From NCBI RefSeq assembly GCF_001663375.1, contig NZ_LCTF01000008.1, positions 1 through 64,000 of the forward strand: a DNA stretch of 64,000 nt. The letters are read 5' to 3'. Shown in pieces: positions 43,019 through 52,107 of the stretch. The translations under genes and the position numbers were made by a program. The DNA is from Caldivirga sp. MU80 (GTDB lineage: Archaea > Thermoproteota > Thermoprotei > Thermoproteales > Thermocladiaceae). The notes beneath the pieces were generated by a model. The model was not told the origin of the DNA. It ran no database searches and was given only the letters and a program-made list of their open reading frames with translations. Every line of letters begins with the position of its first letter. Within the stretch, counting starts at the first letter, position 1.

Positions 43019-44065
43019 CTATGGTGCTGGGCCTATGCCGGCCACCTTCGGGTATGGCCTGGCCTCCCAGACAGCTCTAAGGCCGCATATGAACCTTGTG
43101 AACCTCTCAACGCCAATACCGAAGCCTGCCGTTTTAAGTGGGTAGAAGTCCTTTAGCATCTCCAGTAGCCACCTGTACTTGTTCGGGTCCTCACCTGACT
43201 CCCTTATCCTTGCAATCACTTTAACAGGCTCGTACTCACGCTCACCGCCTGATATGGCCTCACCGAAGCCCTCGGGGTAGAGCATGTCGAAGTCCCTTAG
43301 GTAGCCTGGCTTACCTGGGTCCTCCCTATTATAGAACCCCCTTGAGCCCTTGGGGTACTGGTATATGAAGATTGGGGTGTCGTGGTAAGCTGAAAGTACC
43401 TTCTCACACTCCCAAAGTATCTCAGTGTTTTGCGGGTTCCTGCACCCAAGCATGTTAACCAGTTCAACGGCCTCGGCGTGGGTGTATCGTAGGAACGGTG
43501 GCTTATAGTCAGGTAGGCTCCTACCCATCTTCTCCAGATCCTTACCATGAACATCCTTAATGTACTTGGCGACGTATGTGAATAAACCCTCCGCAACCTT
43601 CATAGCGTCATCAAGTGTGCCGTTGAGGATCTCAAGGTCAACTTGGAAGAACTCGACAAGGTGCCTACCGGTGAATACACTGTCATTGGGCTCAAGCCTA
43701 ATGTTGGGGGATACGAAGTAGACCTTACCGAGCACGGCCGCCATATACTGCTTGTAAAGTATGGCGCTTGACATGACCTTGTACTCGTGGCCGTAGAAAT
43801 CTATTGTTGCCTGTTTAGCACCCCTAATACCAGGGTCAGTGACTGGGCCTATTATGGGTGGTAGTGCCTCGACGAATCCCTGGGAGTCTAGGTATTCCCT
43901 AATTGCACGCAATATCGACGCCTGGATCTTGAACACGGTGGTGTACTTGTTCTCCTTAGCCCACCTCCAGGAGTGCTTAACCCACTCCTCAATGAACTTA
44001 ACGTACGATTCCTTATCCTTAACCATGGTCTCGAACTCAAGCACCGCCGGGTTAACCTTACCCAT
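43019..44065 (-). CDS. Archaeal asparagine synthetase-like protein (AsnRS paralogue)
   Basis: About 348 residues from ATG 44065, which is 25-27 bp from a TATA box (rev. comp. TATAAAAG near 44090-44098). It is a class II aminoacyl-tRNA synthetase catalytic core: motif 2 region RLEPNDSVFTGRHLVEFFQVD and motif 3 GFGIGVERFTRFICGL. The N-terminal anticodon-binding OB domain of AsnRS is absent, as in the archaeal AS-AR enzyme of Pyrococcus that makes asparagine from aspartate. The tandem gltB-like gene supports an amino-acid rather than tRNA role. Confidence 0.8.
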   Translation of the reverse strand: MGKVNPAVLEFETMVKDKESYVKFIEEWVKHSWRWAKENKYTTVFKIQASILRAIREYLDSQGFVEALPPIIGPVTDPGIRGAKQATIDFYGHEYKVMSSAILYKQYMAAVLGKVYFVSPNIRLEPNDSVFTGRHLVEFFQVDLEILNGTLDDAMKVAEGLFTYVAKYIKDVHGKDLEKMGRSLPDYKPPFLRYTHAEAVELVNMLGCRNPQNTEILWECEKVLSAYHDTPIFIYQYPKGSRGFYNREDPGKPGYLRDFDMLYPEGFGEAISGGEREYEPVKVIARIRESGEDPNKYRWLLEMLKDFYPLKTAGFGIGVERFTRFICGLRAVWEARPYPKVAGIGPAP

Positions 44066-44222
44066 ATTCCCATGCCCCATTGAACTTAACTTTTATACAC
44101 CTTATCATCAATTTACCTAGGGTTGACGTTGGTTAGCCGGCAGTATTCACCAATGCCTCATTAAGGATAGGTCTACTTATTCATTGATTCCCGGTAATAC
44201 TAGTCACACTGACCGCAGTATT

Positions 44223-45434
44223 TCACTTGGAGGTGACAATCCTAATCACTGACCTGTGTTGAAGCCTATCACTAAGCCCAATCCTCCTACCGCTTAACGC
44301 ATCCACGGCGAACATGGCTCTCTTAGCTATGTCACTGTGTATCGCTGAGGCCAGATCCAGGACCGTGGCGTTTCTGGGCAGTAGGTAGACGTCTGGTAGC
44401 ACCCTACCCTCAGTGTCCGTGAGCCTCTTCTCATCGGCCACGGGGTAGACTGCAATCATACCTAGGACGTCGAAGACAGCTGTGTTTAAGGCCTTAACAA
44501 CCCCCGTCCCTCCCCACTTCCTCATAATATCCCTTATCCTCTCAAGGGCCTTAGACTGCTCGGGGGTTAGGTTACTGGTTACGGTGAAGTCTTGGCTACC
44601 TGGAATGTACCTTATTAAGCCCTTGTTGGCGGCCCTCCTGAGGGCTAGTTCAGCGTCGGCGCTTGTGGGTATTACCCTATAATTCTTTAGTTCCCTCATC
44701 ATCCTCTTGATGTTGTCCTCGGCCTCAGGTATATCAGCCTTGTTGGCGGCTATAACCATGGGCTTCCCAACCGCCCTAACATACCTGACGAAGTCCATTA
44801 ACGCATCATCACCCCACAGGTGGGGTGGCTTGTTGAGTAGGGATAGTTGATTTAAGGCATCCTCAATGATGGCCCTGGTTATACCTAGGCCACTCAGCAT
44901 ACTGTACAGAACGTCGTCAATCTTCTGCTTGGAGTACTCAACCTGCCTAACCACCTTATCCCACTCCTTCTTAATGATTTGGAGCATCCACATGTTAACC
45001 TCATTCTCCAGGAACTTGACGTCAAGCATGGGATCATGTGTACCCGGCTTAACAATCTTCCCCTCCTCATCAGTACCCCCAGAGGCGTCCACCACGTGTA
45101 TTAGGACTGGGGCCCTCCTAAGGTGGTCCAGGAACTGGTTCCCAAGACCCCTACCCTGCCAAGCCCCTGGTACCAAACCAGCCACATCAATGAGCTCCAC
45201 CGGTATTAACCTCGTCCCATCCATGCATATTGAGTTCCTCGGGTTATCCTTAACTCCAAGATCCCTGCAGACACAGGGTATGGTAACGTAGCCGATGCCC
45301 ACGTTGGGCTCTATGGTGGTGAAGGGATATGGGGCTATCTTGACGTCTATTAGAGTTGAGGCTGCGAAGAAGGTTGACTTACCAACATTAGGCTTCCCAA
45401 CAATGCCTACCTGAACATGAGCCTGGGTAAGCAC
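44223..45434 (-). CDS. ychF: YchF/OLA1-type GTPase/ATPase
   Basis: About 403 residues. G1 is VGIVGKPNVGKSTFFAA, G3 region DVAGLVPGAWQGRGLGNQFL, and G4 NKAD in IAANKADIPEA. The C-terminal TGS domain (IAVYPVADEKRLTD, DVYLLPRNATVLDLASAIHS) is present. The HVVDASGG and the cysteine-containing loop (IPCVCRDLG, NSICMDG) are archaeal features. It is a ribosome-associated P-loop NTPase. GTG 45434 is chosen over TTG 45440 because the TATA-like TTTAATTAA lies 26-28 bp upstream. Confidence 0.9.
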   Translation of the reverse strand: MLTQAHVQVGIVGKPNVGKSTFFAASTLIDVKIAPYPFTTIEPNVGIGYVTIPCVCRDLGVKDNPRNSICMDGTRLIPVELIDVAGLVPGAWQGRGLGNQFLDHLRRAPVLIHVVDASGGTDEEGKIVKPGTHDPMLDVKFLENEVNMWMLQIIKKEWDKVVRQVEYSKQKIDDVLYSMLSGLGITRAIIEDALNQLSLLNKPPHLWGDDALMDFVRYVRAVGKPMVIAANKADIPEAEDNIKRMMRELKNYRVIPTSADAELALRRAANKGLIRYIPGSQDFTVTSNLTPEQSKALERIRDIMRKWGGTGVVKALNTAVFDVLGMIAVYPVADEKRLTDTEGRVLPDVYLLPRNATVLDLASAIHSDIAKRAMFAVDALSGRRIGLSDRLQHRSVIRIVTSK

Positions 45435-45729
45435 AGTCAAAGAGGCGTTGAGGCTTAATTAAAGCTTTGCTGGTGAGGCTACCTCCCATCGCCAGTATTC
45501 CCCTGGTAATTCCAGGAACGTGTAGTAGTTACGAGGAAGTTTAATTCAGCCATTAAACTTATGTGCATTCGCCGTCACTCATGAAGCCTCAGTGAGGTGA
45601 ATGGATGGGGCTGATTAGGAAACTCTTAAGTGTATGCAGTGGGTTAAGGTTATTGGTGCGGAGGAGGCTGGGGCTGAGGTGTGATGAAATGTTCAGCCGG
45701 CTTAGTTAGAGCCATGGATTTTCCCGTAG

Positions 45730-46065
45730 TTACTGCTCATTGGTCATCTCCTTAAGCCTACTGATAATTAAGGCTAGGTCTCTTCTGCTGACTGCGTAAA
45801 TGCCCCTAGACTCATTAACCCTCCTAGCGTTGACCTCACTTAAGGTGTTACTCAGTAGATTCCTCATAAGCACCCTATCACTGCTACTCAGTCTCCTAAC
45901 CCTCTGCACTTTATTAACCACACCCCTGCTGCTTATGTAAACAACGTTACCCCTCGTTGATGAGTAGACCTCCTCAAGTACTCTCACTAATTCACGGCTA
46001 ATGACACCCCTACTCCTCTTAATGCCTGCAATGCTTCTAAGCAAATCCGCAATGTCCTTAGGCAT
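45730..46065 (-). CDS. Small basic protein, unknown
   Basis: About 111 residues from ATG 46065, 24 bp from a TATA-like TATATTTATTAAAC. It is helical and rich in Arg and Ser (KDIADLLRSIAGIKRSRGVI, RRLSSSDRVLMRNLLSNTLS, AVSRRDLALIISRLKEM), which would suit nucleic-acid binding, but no family is recognised. The 289 bp between it and ychF contain no convincing gene. Confidence 0.45.
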   Translation of the reverse strand: MPKDIADLLRSIAGIKRSRGVISRELVRVLEEVYSSTRGNVVYISSRGVVNKVQRVRRLSSSDRVLMRNLLSNTLSEVNARRVNESRGIYAVSRRDLALIISRLKEMTNEQ

Positions 46066-46147
46066 TAGGCTGATGCTGTTGTTTAATAAATATACTTTAT
46101 GAGAGGCCACTAAAAGTTTAAAAGCACCGGTGAGGAAAGTAGGTCAT

Positions 46148-46957
46148 ATGAGCGCCGTTTCCCTAATAGTGGACATAGTAATAACAATAATAGTGTTAAT
46201 CATAGTCCTACCCATACTTGCCTCAGCCATAAGGGTTGTCCCAGAGTACCAGAGGCTTGTTAAGCTTAGGCTCGGTAAGTTTAAGGGTGTCTATGGACCT
46301 GGCATCGTGTTTGTGGTACCGTTAATAGACAGGGTGATAACGGTGGACTTAAGGACTATAATGATTGACATGCCGTCTCAAAGGGCCTTAACTAGGGATA
46401 ACGTTGAGGTTTCCATTGACGCATCAGTCTACCTGAGGGTCCTGGACGCCAAGAACACCGTACTCTCCGTGCAGGAGTATAGGACGGCTGCGGCCACGAT
46501 AGCGGCCGCCACATTGAGGGACGTGGTGGGCATGGTTGACTTGGATACTTTACTAACCCAGAGGGAGGAGGTGGCTAAGAAGATAGCCGCAATTGTTGAT
46601 GAGCACGTGGAGCCGTGGGGGCTTAAGATAACGAGCGTCGCCATAAAGGACGTTAAACTGCCCGACACCCTGGTCAGGGCTATGGCTGCCCAAGCTGAGG
46701 CTGAGAGGATGAGGAGGGCTAAGGTCATACTGGCCCAGGCCGACTACGAGGCGTCTCAAATGTACTTAAAGGCTGCTGAAACATACACAAAGAACCCAAC
46801 GGCCTTAACCCTAAGGCAACTTGACACATTGCTTGAGGTGGCTAAGGAACATAACCTAATACTCGTGGTTCCAAGCAGCCTAGAGCCCATTACGGCCGCA
46901 GCACTGGCATTGAGGGGTAGGTTGCAGGAGGGGCAGGGTTCGAGTCAAGGTGGATAA
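46148..46957 (+). CDS. Slipin (stomatin/SPFH-family membrane protein)
   Basis: About 269 residues from ATG 46148. One N-terminal membrane anchor (LIVDIVITIIVLIIVLPILA) precedes the SPFH domain: IRVVPEYQRLVKLRLGKFKGVYGPG, VDLRTIMIDMPSQRALTRDN, DASVYLRVLDAKNTVL. The C-terminal coiled part EAERMRRAKVILAQADYEAS is typical. Slipins are organised with NfeD proteases, and the next gene, 59 bp on, encodes one; such pairs are known from Pyrococcus, where the protease cleaves the stomatin partner. Confidence 0.92.
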   Translation: MSAVSLIVDIVITIIVLIIVLPILASAIRVVPEYQRLVKLRLGKFKGVYGPGIVFVVPLIDRVITVDLRTIMIDMPSQRALTRDNVEVSIDASVYLRVLDAKNTVLSVQEYRTAAATIAAATLRDVVGMVDLDTLLTQREEVAKKIAAIVDEHVEPWGLKITSVAIKDVKLPDTLVRAMAAQAEAERMRRAKVILAQADYEASQMYLKAAETYTKNPTALTLRQLDTLLEVAKEHNLILVVPSSLEPITAAALALRGRLQEGQGSSQGG

Positions 46958-47016
46958 GCGACTCTGAATAAAGTTAAAAACACGAATAAAAATAGTTATA
47001 CGCCAGGTGAATTTGC

Positions 47017-48357
47017 ATGAAGAGGATGACACCTTTACTGGTGTTGGTAATAGCTCTGTTAATTATGGTCATGTTGATGCCTAGGGTAGCTAATGCTCAA
47101 GGTGTCATAAAGGTTACCCAGGTCTATACCTTTCAGTTGAACGGTGAGATAACTGATAACACCTACGACGAGTTGAGGAGTGTCATTAACCAGCTGCCCC
47201 CCAACAGCGTACTGGTCATATACATGAAGACCCCGGGTGGTTTACTGGATGCGGCACTGAATATAGTTAGCCTATTTGAAACAACCAATGTCGTGACGGT
47301 TGGTTACGTTTACCCAACGGGTTCTTACGCATGGTCAGGCGGTACATTAGTCCTTTTGTCAACCACGGTGGCAGCCATGGCGCCGGGCACCGTGATTGGT
47401 TCATGCCAACCGGTGGAGATTAATGAGTTAACTGGGCAGGAGATCTTCATAACCGAGCCCAAGATACTTAACGCCGTGGCCAAGTACTTCGTTGAGGCCG
47501 CTGAGTTTAGGGGTAGGAACACAACCTTCGCAGCGTCATGCGTGTATAATGACACTAACCTTGGTCCTCAGGAGGCCTTAAGGTACCACGTGATTAACTA
47601 CGTGGCTGATAACATATACCAACTGTTGGCGATGATGAACGGCACCACGGTTAACGTTAATGGGGTTAACTACACGTTGACTATTGAAAGCCCAACCATA
47701 ACCCAACTAACCCCATCCATCAACTACCAGGTTTATGAAACCCTCCAAAACCCAGTCATTGAAAACGTATTGTCAATACTAGGCGTCCTGCTGATACTGG
47801 CTGGTTTACTGACAGCCCACATTTACCTAGCTGGCATAGGTGCCGTGCTGCTTGTAATGCTGGCCCTGCTTGGCTTACCGATAAGCTACGCAGGCCTAGG
47901 CTTAATGATCACGGGCGCCTTATTCATGGCCTTTGAGTGGCATAGTGGCGGTAAGCTGCACGGTGTCTTAATAACCATTGGAGCCGCCTTAATAGCACTG
48001 GGCCTAATACTACTCATCCCAGCCCCAACGCCAACCCAGTATGCGCTTAAGTATAGCCCAACCACACTCAGTATCATACTGTACATTGAGATAATTGGCC
48101 TTGGTGCCTTATCGGCATGGATAGTGATGCTCATAGCCAGGGCTATTAGGGCTAGGCCAATTTCAACCATACTATACTACCCAACAGCCGGGTTAACCGG
48201 TGTGGCGGCTGAGGATATTAAGGCTGGGCAGGTGGGTATAGTTAAGGTGAGGGGTGAGTACTGGAAGGCGTTGGCCCTTGAGGACATTAAGGAGGGTGAT
48301 AGGGTCGTTATAACCTCCTACGAGGGTAACATTATCAAGGTTAAGAGAGCCGCCTAA
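47017..48357 (+). CDS. NfeD-type membrane serine protease
   Basis: 446 residues. A signal peptide (LLVLVIALLIMVMLMPRVANA) leads a ClpP-like protease domain with VLVIYMKTPGGLLDAALNIV and the nucleophile serine in TGSYAWSGGTLVLLS. The catalytic lysine is probably in TEPKILNAVAKYFVEAA. Four to five transmembrane helices follow (residues about 245-390), then a small C-terminal OB domain (AEDIKAGQVGIVKVRGEYWK). It pairs with the slipin gene upstream in one operon and would act in membrane protein quality control. Confidence 0.9.
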   Translation: MKRMTPLLVLVIALLIMVMLMPRVANAQGVIKVTQVYTFQLNGEITDNTYDELRSVINQLPPNSVLVIYMKTPGGLLDAALNIVSLFETTNVVTVGYVYPTGSYAWSGGTLVLLSTTVAAMAPGTVIGSCQPVEINELTGQEIFITEPKILNAVAKYFVEAAEFRGRNTTFAASCVYNDTNLGPQEALRYHVINYVADNIYQLLAMMNGTTVNVNGVNYTLTIESPTITQLTPSINYQVYETLQNPVIENVLSILGVLLILAGLLTAHIYLAGIGAVLLVMLALLGLPISYAGLGLMITGALFMAFEWHSGGKLHGVLITIGAALIALGLILLIPAPTPTQYALKYSPTTLSIILYIEIIGLGALSAWIVMLIARAIRARPISTILYYPTAGLTGVAAEDIKAGQVGIVKVRGEYWKALALEDIKEGDRVVITSYEGNIIKVKRAA

Positions 48358-48423
48358 TGCACCCATGGTTAAGGTGGCCTTGCTTGCGTTAATGCTTTAA
48401 ACTAAGCCCAATCAAGGTCATTG

Positions 48424-49506
48424 ATGATAACTAAGGCTTGCGTCAGCAACTTTAAGGCTATTAGGGATGTCTGCGTGGAGTTCGGCGATGGATTGAACGT
48501 GCTTGTTGGCCCACCCTCCAGTGGCAAGTCATCAATCCTCGAGGCCGTTTCGCTCATAATGCAGTCCAGGGGTGAGGATGCACTCATAATTGAGGGTAGG
48601 TTACTCATGATTCACGACATAGTTGACGTAATTAGGAACATGGACACAAGCAACAGGGTTGCCGTGAGCCTGAGGTTCAGTGTAGATAAGCATATAGTTG
48701 AATTCCTAAGGGATACGGGGGTTAACGTCGATTCAGGCAGCATAACGTATAGCTACAGCTTCACCCACAGCACAGGTGACGTTGAGCAGGGGGTTTGGTT
48801 AAACGACAAACTGCTGGTCTCCTTCGGTAGGTTAGGCGGCAGGAACCTGATCCTTAAGCCTGAGCCAGGGGACCTATGCATAACACCCTACCACGTGATG
48901 CATGAGGACGCCCTGGAGACTTGCGGTGAGGCCCCTGATGAGGTTAAGGTTGCTAGGGCCGTCCTCTTCTCGCTGAGGCAGGGGTTGAGGGATAGGTTCT
49001 TCTTCATCGGTGAGAATAGGCTGGCCTGGTGGAAGAGGACCTTTGAAACCACCGTTGACCTACTGCCTGACTACTCAGTTGGTGGTGATGCCCAGTACAC
49101 CGTGCACCAGTTATCAAGGATGCTGACAGTGCCTAGCTACAGGGAGCAGGTTAAGGAGTTGCTAAGCGAAATGGGCGCACTGGGTGTCGAGGACTTGACG
49201 GCAGGCTTCATAGCGCCCAATAGGCTTATGGGCTTCATTAAGGCTAGGGGGTCGTGGGGGGTGTTGTACAATGCCGGGTTAGGTGTCAGATCAACACTAC
49301 CACTAATTGTTCAACTAGTCCTAGCCCCAGAGGACTCAACCATAATTATTGATGGGGTCGACATTGGACTTGATGAGCAGTCGTTGGGCAGTGTATTATC
49401 CGCCGTGGGTAGGTACGCTAGGGGTAAGGGGCTTCAGGTCATTGCATCAAGCAGGTTGAGACCAAGGGTAAGTGATGCTAGGGTCATTGAACTAGCTGTT
49501 AATTAA
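48424..49506 (+). CDS. RecF/SMC-like P-loop ATPase
   Basis: About 360 residues from ATG 48424. The N-terminal KACVSNFKAIRDVCVEFGDGLNVLVG and Walker A GPPSSGKSSILEAV are those of AAA_15/RecF-like ATPases. A Walker-B-like strand TIIIDGVDIGLDEQSLGSVL and the switch-like VIASSRLRP occur near the C-terminus. The coiled-coil arm of SMC/Rad50 is missing, and the middle (residues about 140-270) is unrecognised. No dedicated partner nuclease is adjacent, so its target is unknown. Confidence 0.65.
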   Translation: MITKACVSNFKAIRDVCVEFGDGLNVLVGPPSSGKSSILEAVSLIMQSRGEDALIIEGRLLMIHDIVDVIRNMDTSNRVAVSLRFSVDKHIVEFLRDTGVNVDSGSITYSYSFTHSTGDVEQGVWLNDKLLVSFGRLGGRNLILKPEPGDLCITPYHVMHEDALETCGEAPDEVKVARAVLFSLRQGLRDRFFFIGENRLAWWKRTFETTVDLLPDYSVGGDAQYTVHQLSRMLTVPSYREQVKELLSEMGALGVEDLTAGFIAPNRLMGFIKARGSWGVLYNAGLGVRSTLPLIVQLVLAPEDSTIIIDGVDIGLDEQSLGSVLSAVGRYARGKGLQVIASSRLRPRVSDARVIELAVN

Positions 49507-49566
49507 TTGCAGGTTAGGATTCCTGCAGGAATAAAATTTATTAGTCTAATAACCACGGCTACGCCA

Positions 49567-50466
49567 ATGAACCAAAGAATAGTAATTATAGTAGCCGTGG
49601 TGGTAATAGCCGCAGCAGCCGTGGTTGTCTTATCATCACTAAGTATTATCCCGATTAGCATCCCAGGCATACCACAGCTAATGGGTGGTAGGTCATTGCC
49701 AAGTAATGGTTATGTTTACGTCATTGGAGCCTACCCTAATGTCCCCACTATCATTAGTGATGTTGTTCGTGGTTCACCCATCAGTGGCTTAAAGAGTAAT
49801 GAAGGTATTGGTTCATTAAGTAGCGGTACCGTTAACGTGATTCTTAGCATGATTAAGGGTAATGATAGCTTCGTGATAACCCATGGCAACCCCAATGCAC
49901 CCATCTGGTTGATTGAGTTCCTTGACCCAGTCTGCCCATACTGCTCCATCTTCGATGTCTACAACTTCAGCCAGATTATGCCATTCATAAGCAGTGGTAA
50001 GGTTTACTACATAGCCATCTACTTCCCAACCCACGCGCTAGGCTATTACCAAAGTTACCTACAGGCTAATGCCACCAACCCAGCGGCCGCTGCTGTACTG
50101 CTTGCAGCCTTTAATGATAGTGTCGCCCTCTGGCTCCAGTGGAAGTGCATTGGTGCAGCTAAGCCTGGTGATGTGATTAATGCCATAAACTACACCTACA
50201 TAAACAACTTCATTTACCTAGTCAACTACGTGGAGAGCAATAACCAAGCATACCTAGTGTATTACCCAATAGCCTCATATAGCCTAATCAATAAGACTTA
50301 CCCAGGGTGCCAGATTAAGTTAACGCCACAGCAGGCATTAAACATAACGGGCTCAGCCCTAAATAATGTGAATGAAGTAATACCACTGCTGATACCTAAG
50401 CAACTGCAGAATAATGTAGGAACACCAATGTTCATAATAATGAAAAACCCAATGAAGGTAGGTTAA
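49567..50466 (+). CDS. DsbA/DsbG-like thioredoxin-fold protein, membrane anchored
   Basis: About 299 residues from ATG 49567, 25-27 bp after a TATA-like AAAATTTATTAG. The N-terminal membrane segment (IVIIVAVVVIAAAAVVVLSS) is followed by a thioredoxin-like fold with the active site DPVCPYCSIFD (CPYC). The cis-Pro loop is probably GTPMFIIM near the C-terminus. A helical insertion lies between. It would act on disulfides outside the membrane, in keeping with the disulfide-rich proteins of hyperthermophilic crenarchaea. Confidence 0.78.
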   Translation: MNQRIVIIVAVVVIAAAAVVVLSSLSIIPISIPGIPQLMGGRSLPSNGYVYVIGAYPNVPTIISDVVRGSPISGLKSNEGIGSLSSGTVNVILSMIKGNDSFVITHGNPNAPIWLIEFLDPVCPYCSIFDVYNFSQIMPFISSGKVYYIAIYFPTHALGYYQSYLQANATNPAAAAVLLAAFNDSVALWLQWKCIGAAKPGDVINAINYTYINNFIYLVNYVESNNQAYLVYYPIASYSLINKTYPGCQIKLTPQQALNITGSALNNVNEVIPLLIPKQLQNNVGTPMFIIMKNPMKVG

Positions 50467-50560
50467 GGTTTCGCAGCAGATACTAATACCCATTTAAATC
50501 CTAATAGTACTATTGCCTAGTAGCTCACATTTGGCCCTTCATTTATTACCCCTAGCAATG

Positions 50561-52009
50561 GTTTATAAGCTACCCAGGGTGTTAGTTAATGTGGAGGATT
50601 ACAGTATTGAGGGTTTCGTGTCCATGGTGCTTAGTAGGGTTTACCAATACCTAAGCAACCATAAGGATGTCCTAAGCCCGGGTTCCGTTAGGAGTTACGA
50701 GTATGCGCTTAGGGATATTATAGCGAACATAATGCTTAGTGGGGGTGATGTGGAGGAGAGGATAATTAGGGTTGGGGTGGAGAACCTCTACACGTCAGTT
50801 AACGTTAACGGTGGGGTGGATAAGCGTAGGATACTTGAGGAGGCCTTTAGGTACGCCCTATACCTACTCGAGGACATGCCCAGGCAGAGGGGTAGTGATG
50901 TGGATTCGAACAGTGAGGGGTTTGTTAAGGGCAACGTGGGCAGTAGGGCTCAGGCTAACCCAAGTGGTGATAGGGGTAATGTTGGTAACCTGGTGGATCA
51001 GGAGATGGGTACAGGTAGTGAGTCAAGTGACGAGATGGCTAACGTGATTTACGATGTCTTTTACGGCAGTGTGGGCACCATGAACTTCATTAATCTGGCG
51101 CAATTAATAAACATGTTCATTAACCCAATGGCCAACATCAGGGAGAAGGTTAAGGTACTTAGGAAGCTGGGCAAGTACCTAGTGAGCTACGGACTCCTGC
51201 CTATTCAAGGTAAGGGTGGTTCAAGGGTCTTTAAGGCACTTGATAACGTTGCCCGTGAGGCATCAATGGGCAGTGCCTTTAGGGTCTCAAGGTTCACTGA
51301 GCACTCGAATTACCCAACGTACATAACGGGGGTTAGGGAGTATAGGATTGGTGACCCGGCAAGTAGCATAGACTTGGATAAAACCTCCATGAACGTGGCT
51401 AAGAAGACTCTCATGAATAAGCCACTAAGCACAAGGGATATCGTGGTTAGGGAGTACGCAGACGTTAAGTTAATGGACCTTGTACTTTGCCTAGACACCT
51501 CAGGTAGCATGAAGGAGTTCAGCGGAGTCTACACGAAGATGGAGATAGCCAAGGAGGCCATAGTGAGGTACCTGAAGTACCTGTCTAAGACTAGCGACAG
51601 GTTGTCAATGATACTCTTCAACTTCAGGGCCGACATACTATGGGGGCCTCACCCGGTTAAAGTGTATGTGAGTGAGATGGAGGAGATGACCAGGTTCATC
51701 TACCCTGGGGGTGGTACTAACATAGCTAGTGCACTTGAGAAGGCTAGGGTGATATTATCCAGGTCCAGTTACCCAAATAAGCACGTTATATGCATCACCG
51801 ATGGTAGGACTGTGAATGCGAGCAGTTGCATTAGGGAGACTGTTAGGCTAAGGCGCATGGGGGTTACCCTATCCACTATCGCAGTGGGTGATAACAGTGA
51901 CATTGATCTACTCATGAGGATATCCAAGATCGGCAATGGGTTATTCATAAAGATAAACGACATTTCAAACCTAGACAAGGCCCTCATAATGGATAAGCTG
52001 GGCCTTTAA
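50561..52009 (+). CDS. VWA-domain protein (CoxE/MIDAS type)
   Basis: About 482 residues from ATG 50561. The C-terminal von Willebrand A domain has the MIDAS motif DTSGSMKEFSG (in LVLCLDTSGSM), Thr in PGGGTNIASAL and Asp in VICITDGRTVNAS. The N-terminal 300 residues are helical, with a polar linker (RQRGSDVDSNSEGFVKG, near residues 110-170). VWA proteins of this type often work with MoxR AAA ATPases, but none is adjacent; the RecF-like ATPase lies two genes upstream. Confidence 0.75.
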   Translation, partial: VYKLPRVLVNVEDYSIEGFVSMVLSRVYQYLSNHKDVLSPGSVRSYEYALRDIIANIMLSGGDVEERIIRVGVENLYTSVNVNGGVDKRRILEEAFRYALYLLEDMPRQRGSDVDSNSEGFVKGNVGSRAQANPSGDRGNVGNLVDQEMGTGSESSDEMANVIYDVFYGSVGTMNFINLAQLINMFINPMANIREKVKVLRKLGKYLVSYGLLPIQGKGGSRVFKALDNVAREASMGSAFRVSRFTEHSNYPTYITGVREYRIGDPASSIDLDKTSMNVAKKTLMNKPLSTRDIVVREYADVKLMDLVLCLDTSGSMKEFSGVYTKMEIAKEAIVRYLKYLSKTSDRLSMILFNFRADILWGPHPVKVYVSEMEEMTRFIYPGGGTNIASALEKARVILSRSSYPNKHVICITDGRTVNASSCIRETVRLRRMGVTLSTIAVGDNSDIDLLMRISKIGNGLFIKINDISNLDKALIMDKLGL

Positions 52010-52107
52010 GGGTTGCCTAGAGAGTAGGGTAAAAGTTTAAGCTGATGCAACTAACACGGTGTACGCATTAGGTTTATATCACCTCACGTGGAGGTTAAAG
52101 GGGGTTT

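Noticed and set aside
45605-45709. 34-codon frame starting ATGGGGCTGATT with a GAGGTGA just upstream
   Set aside because: Short, Leu/Arg-rich without recognisable shape, no TATA box at the leaderless spacing; the 289-bp gap is otherwise featureless, so chance is likely.
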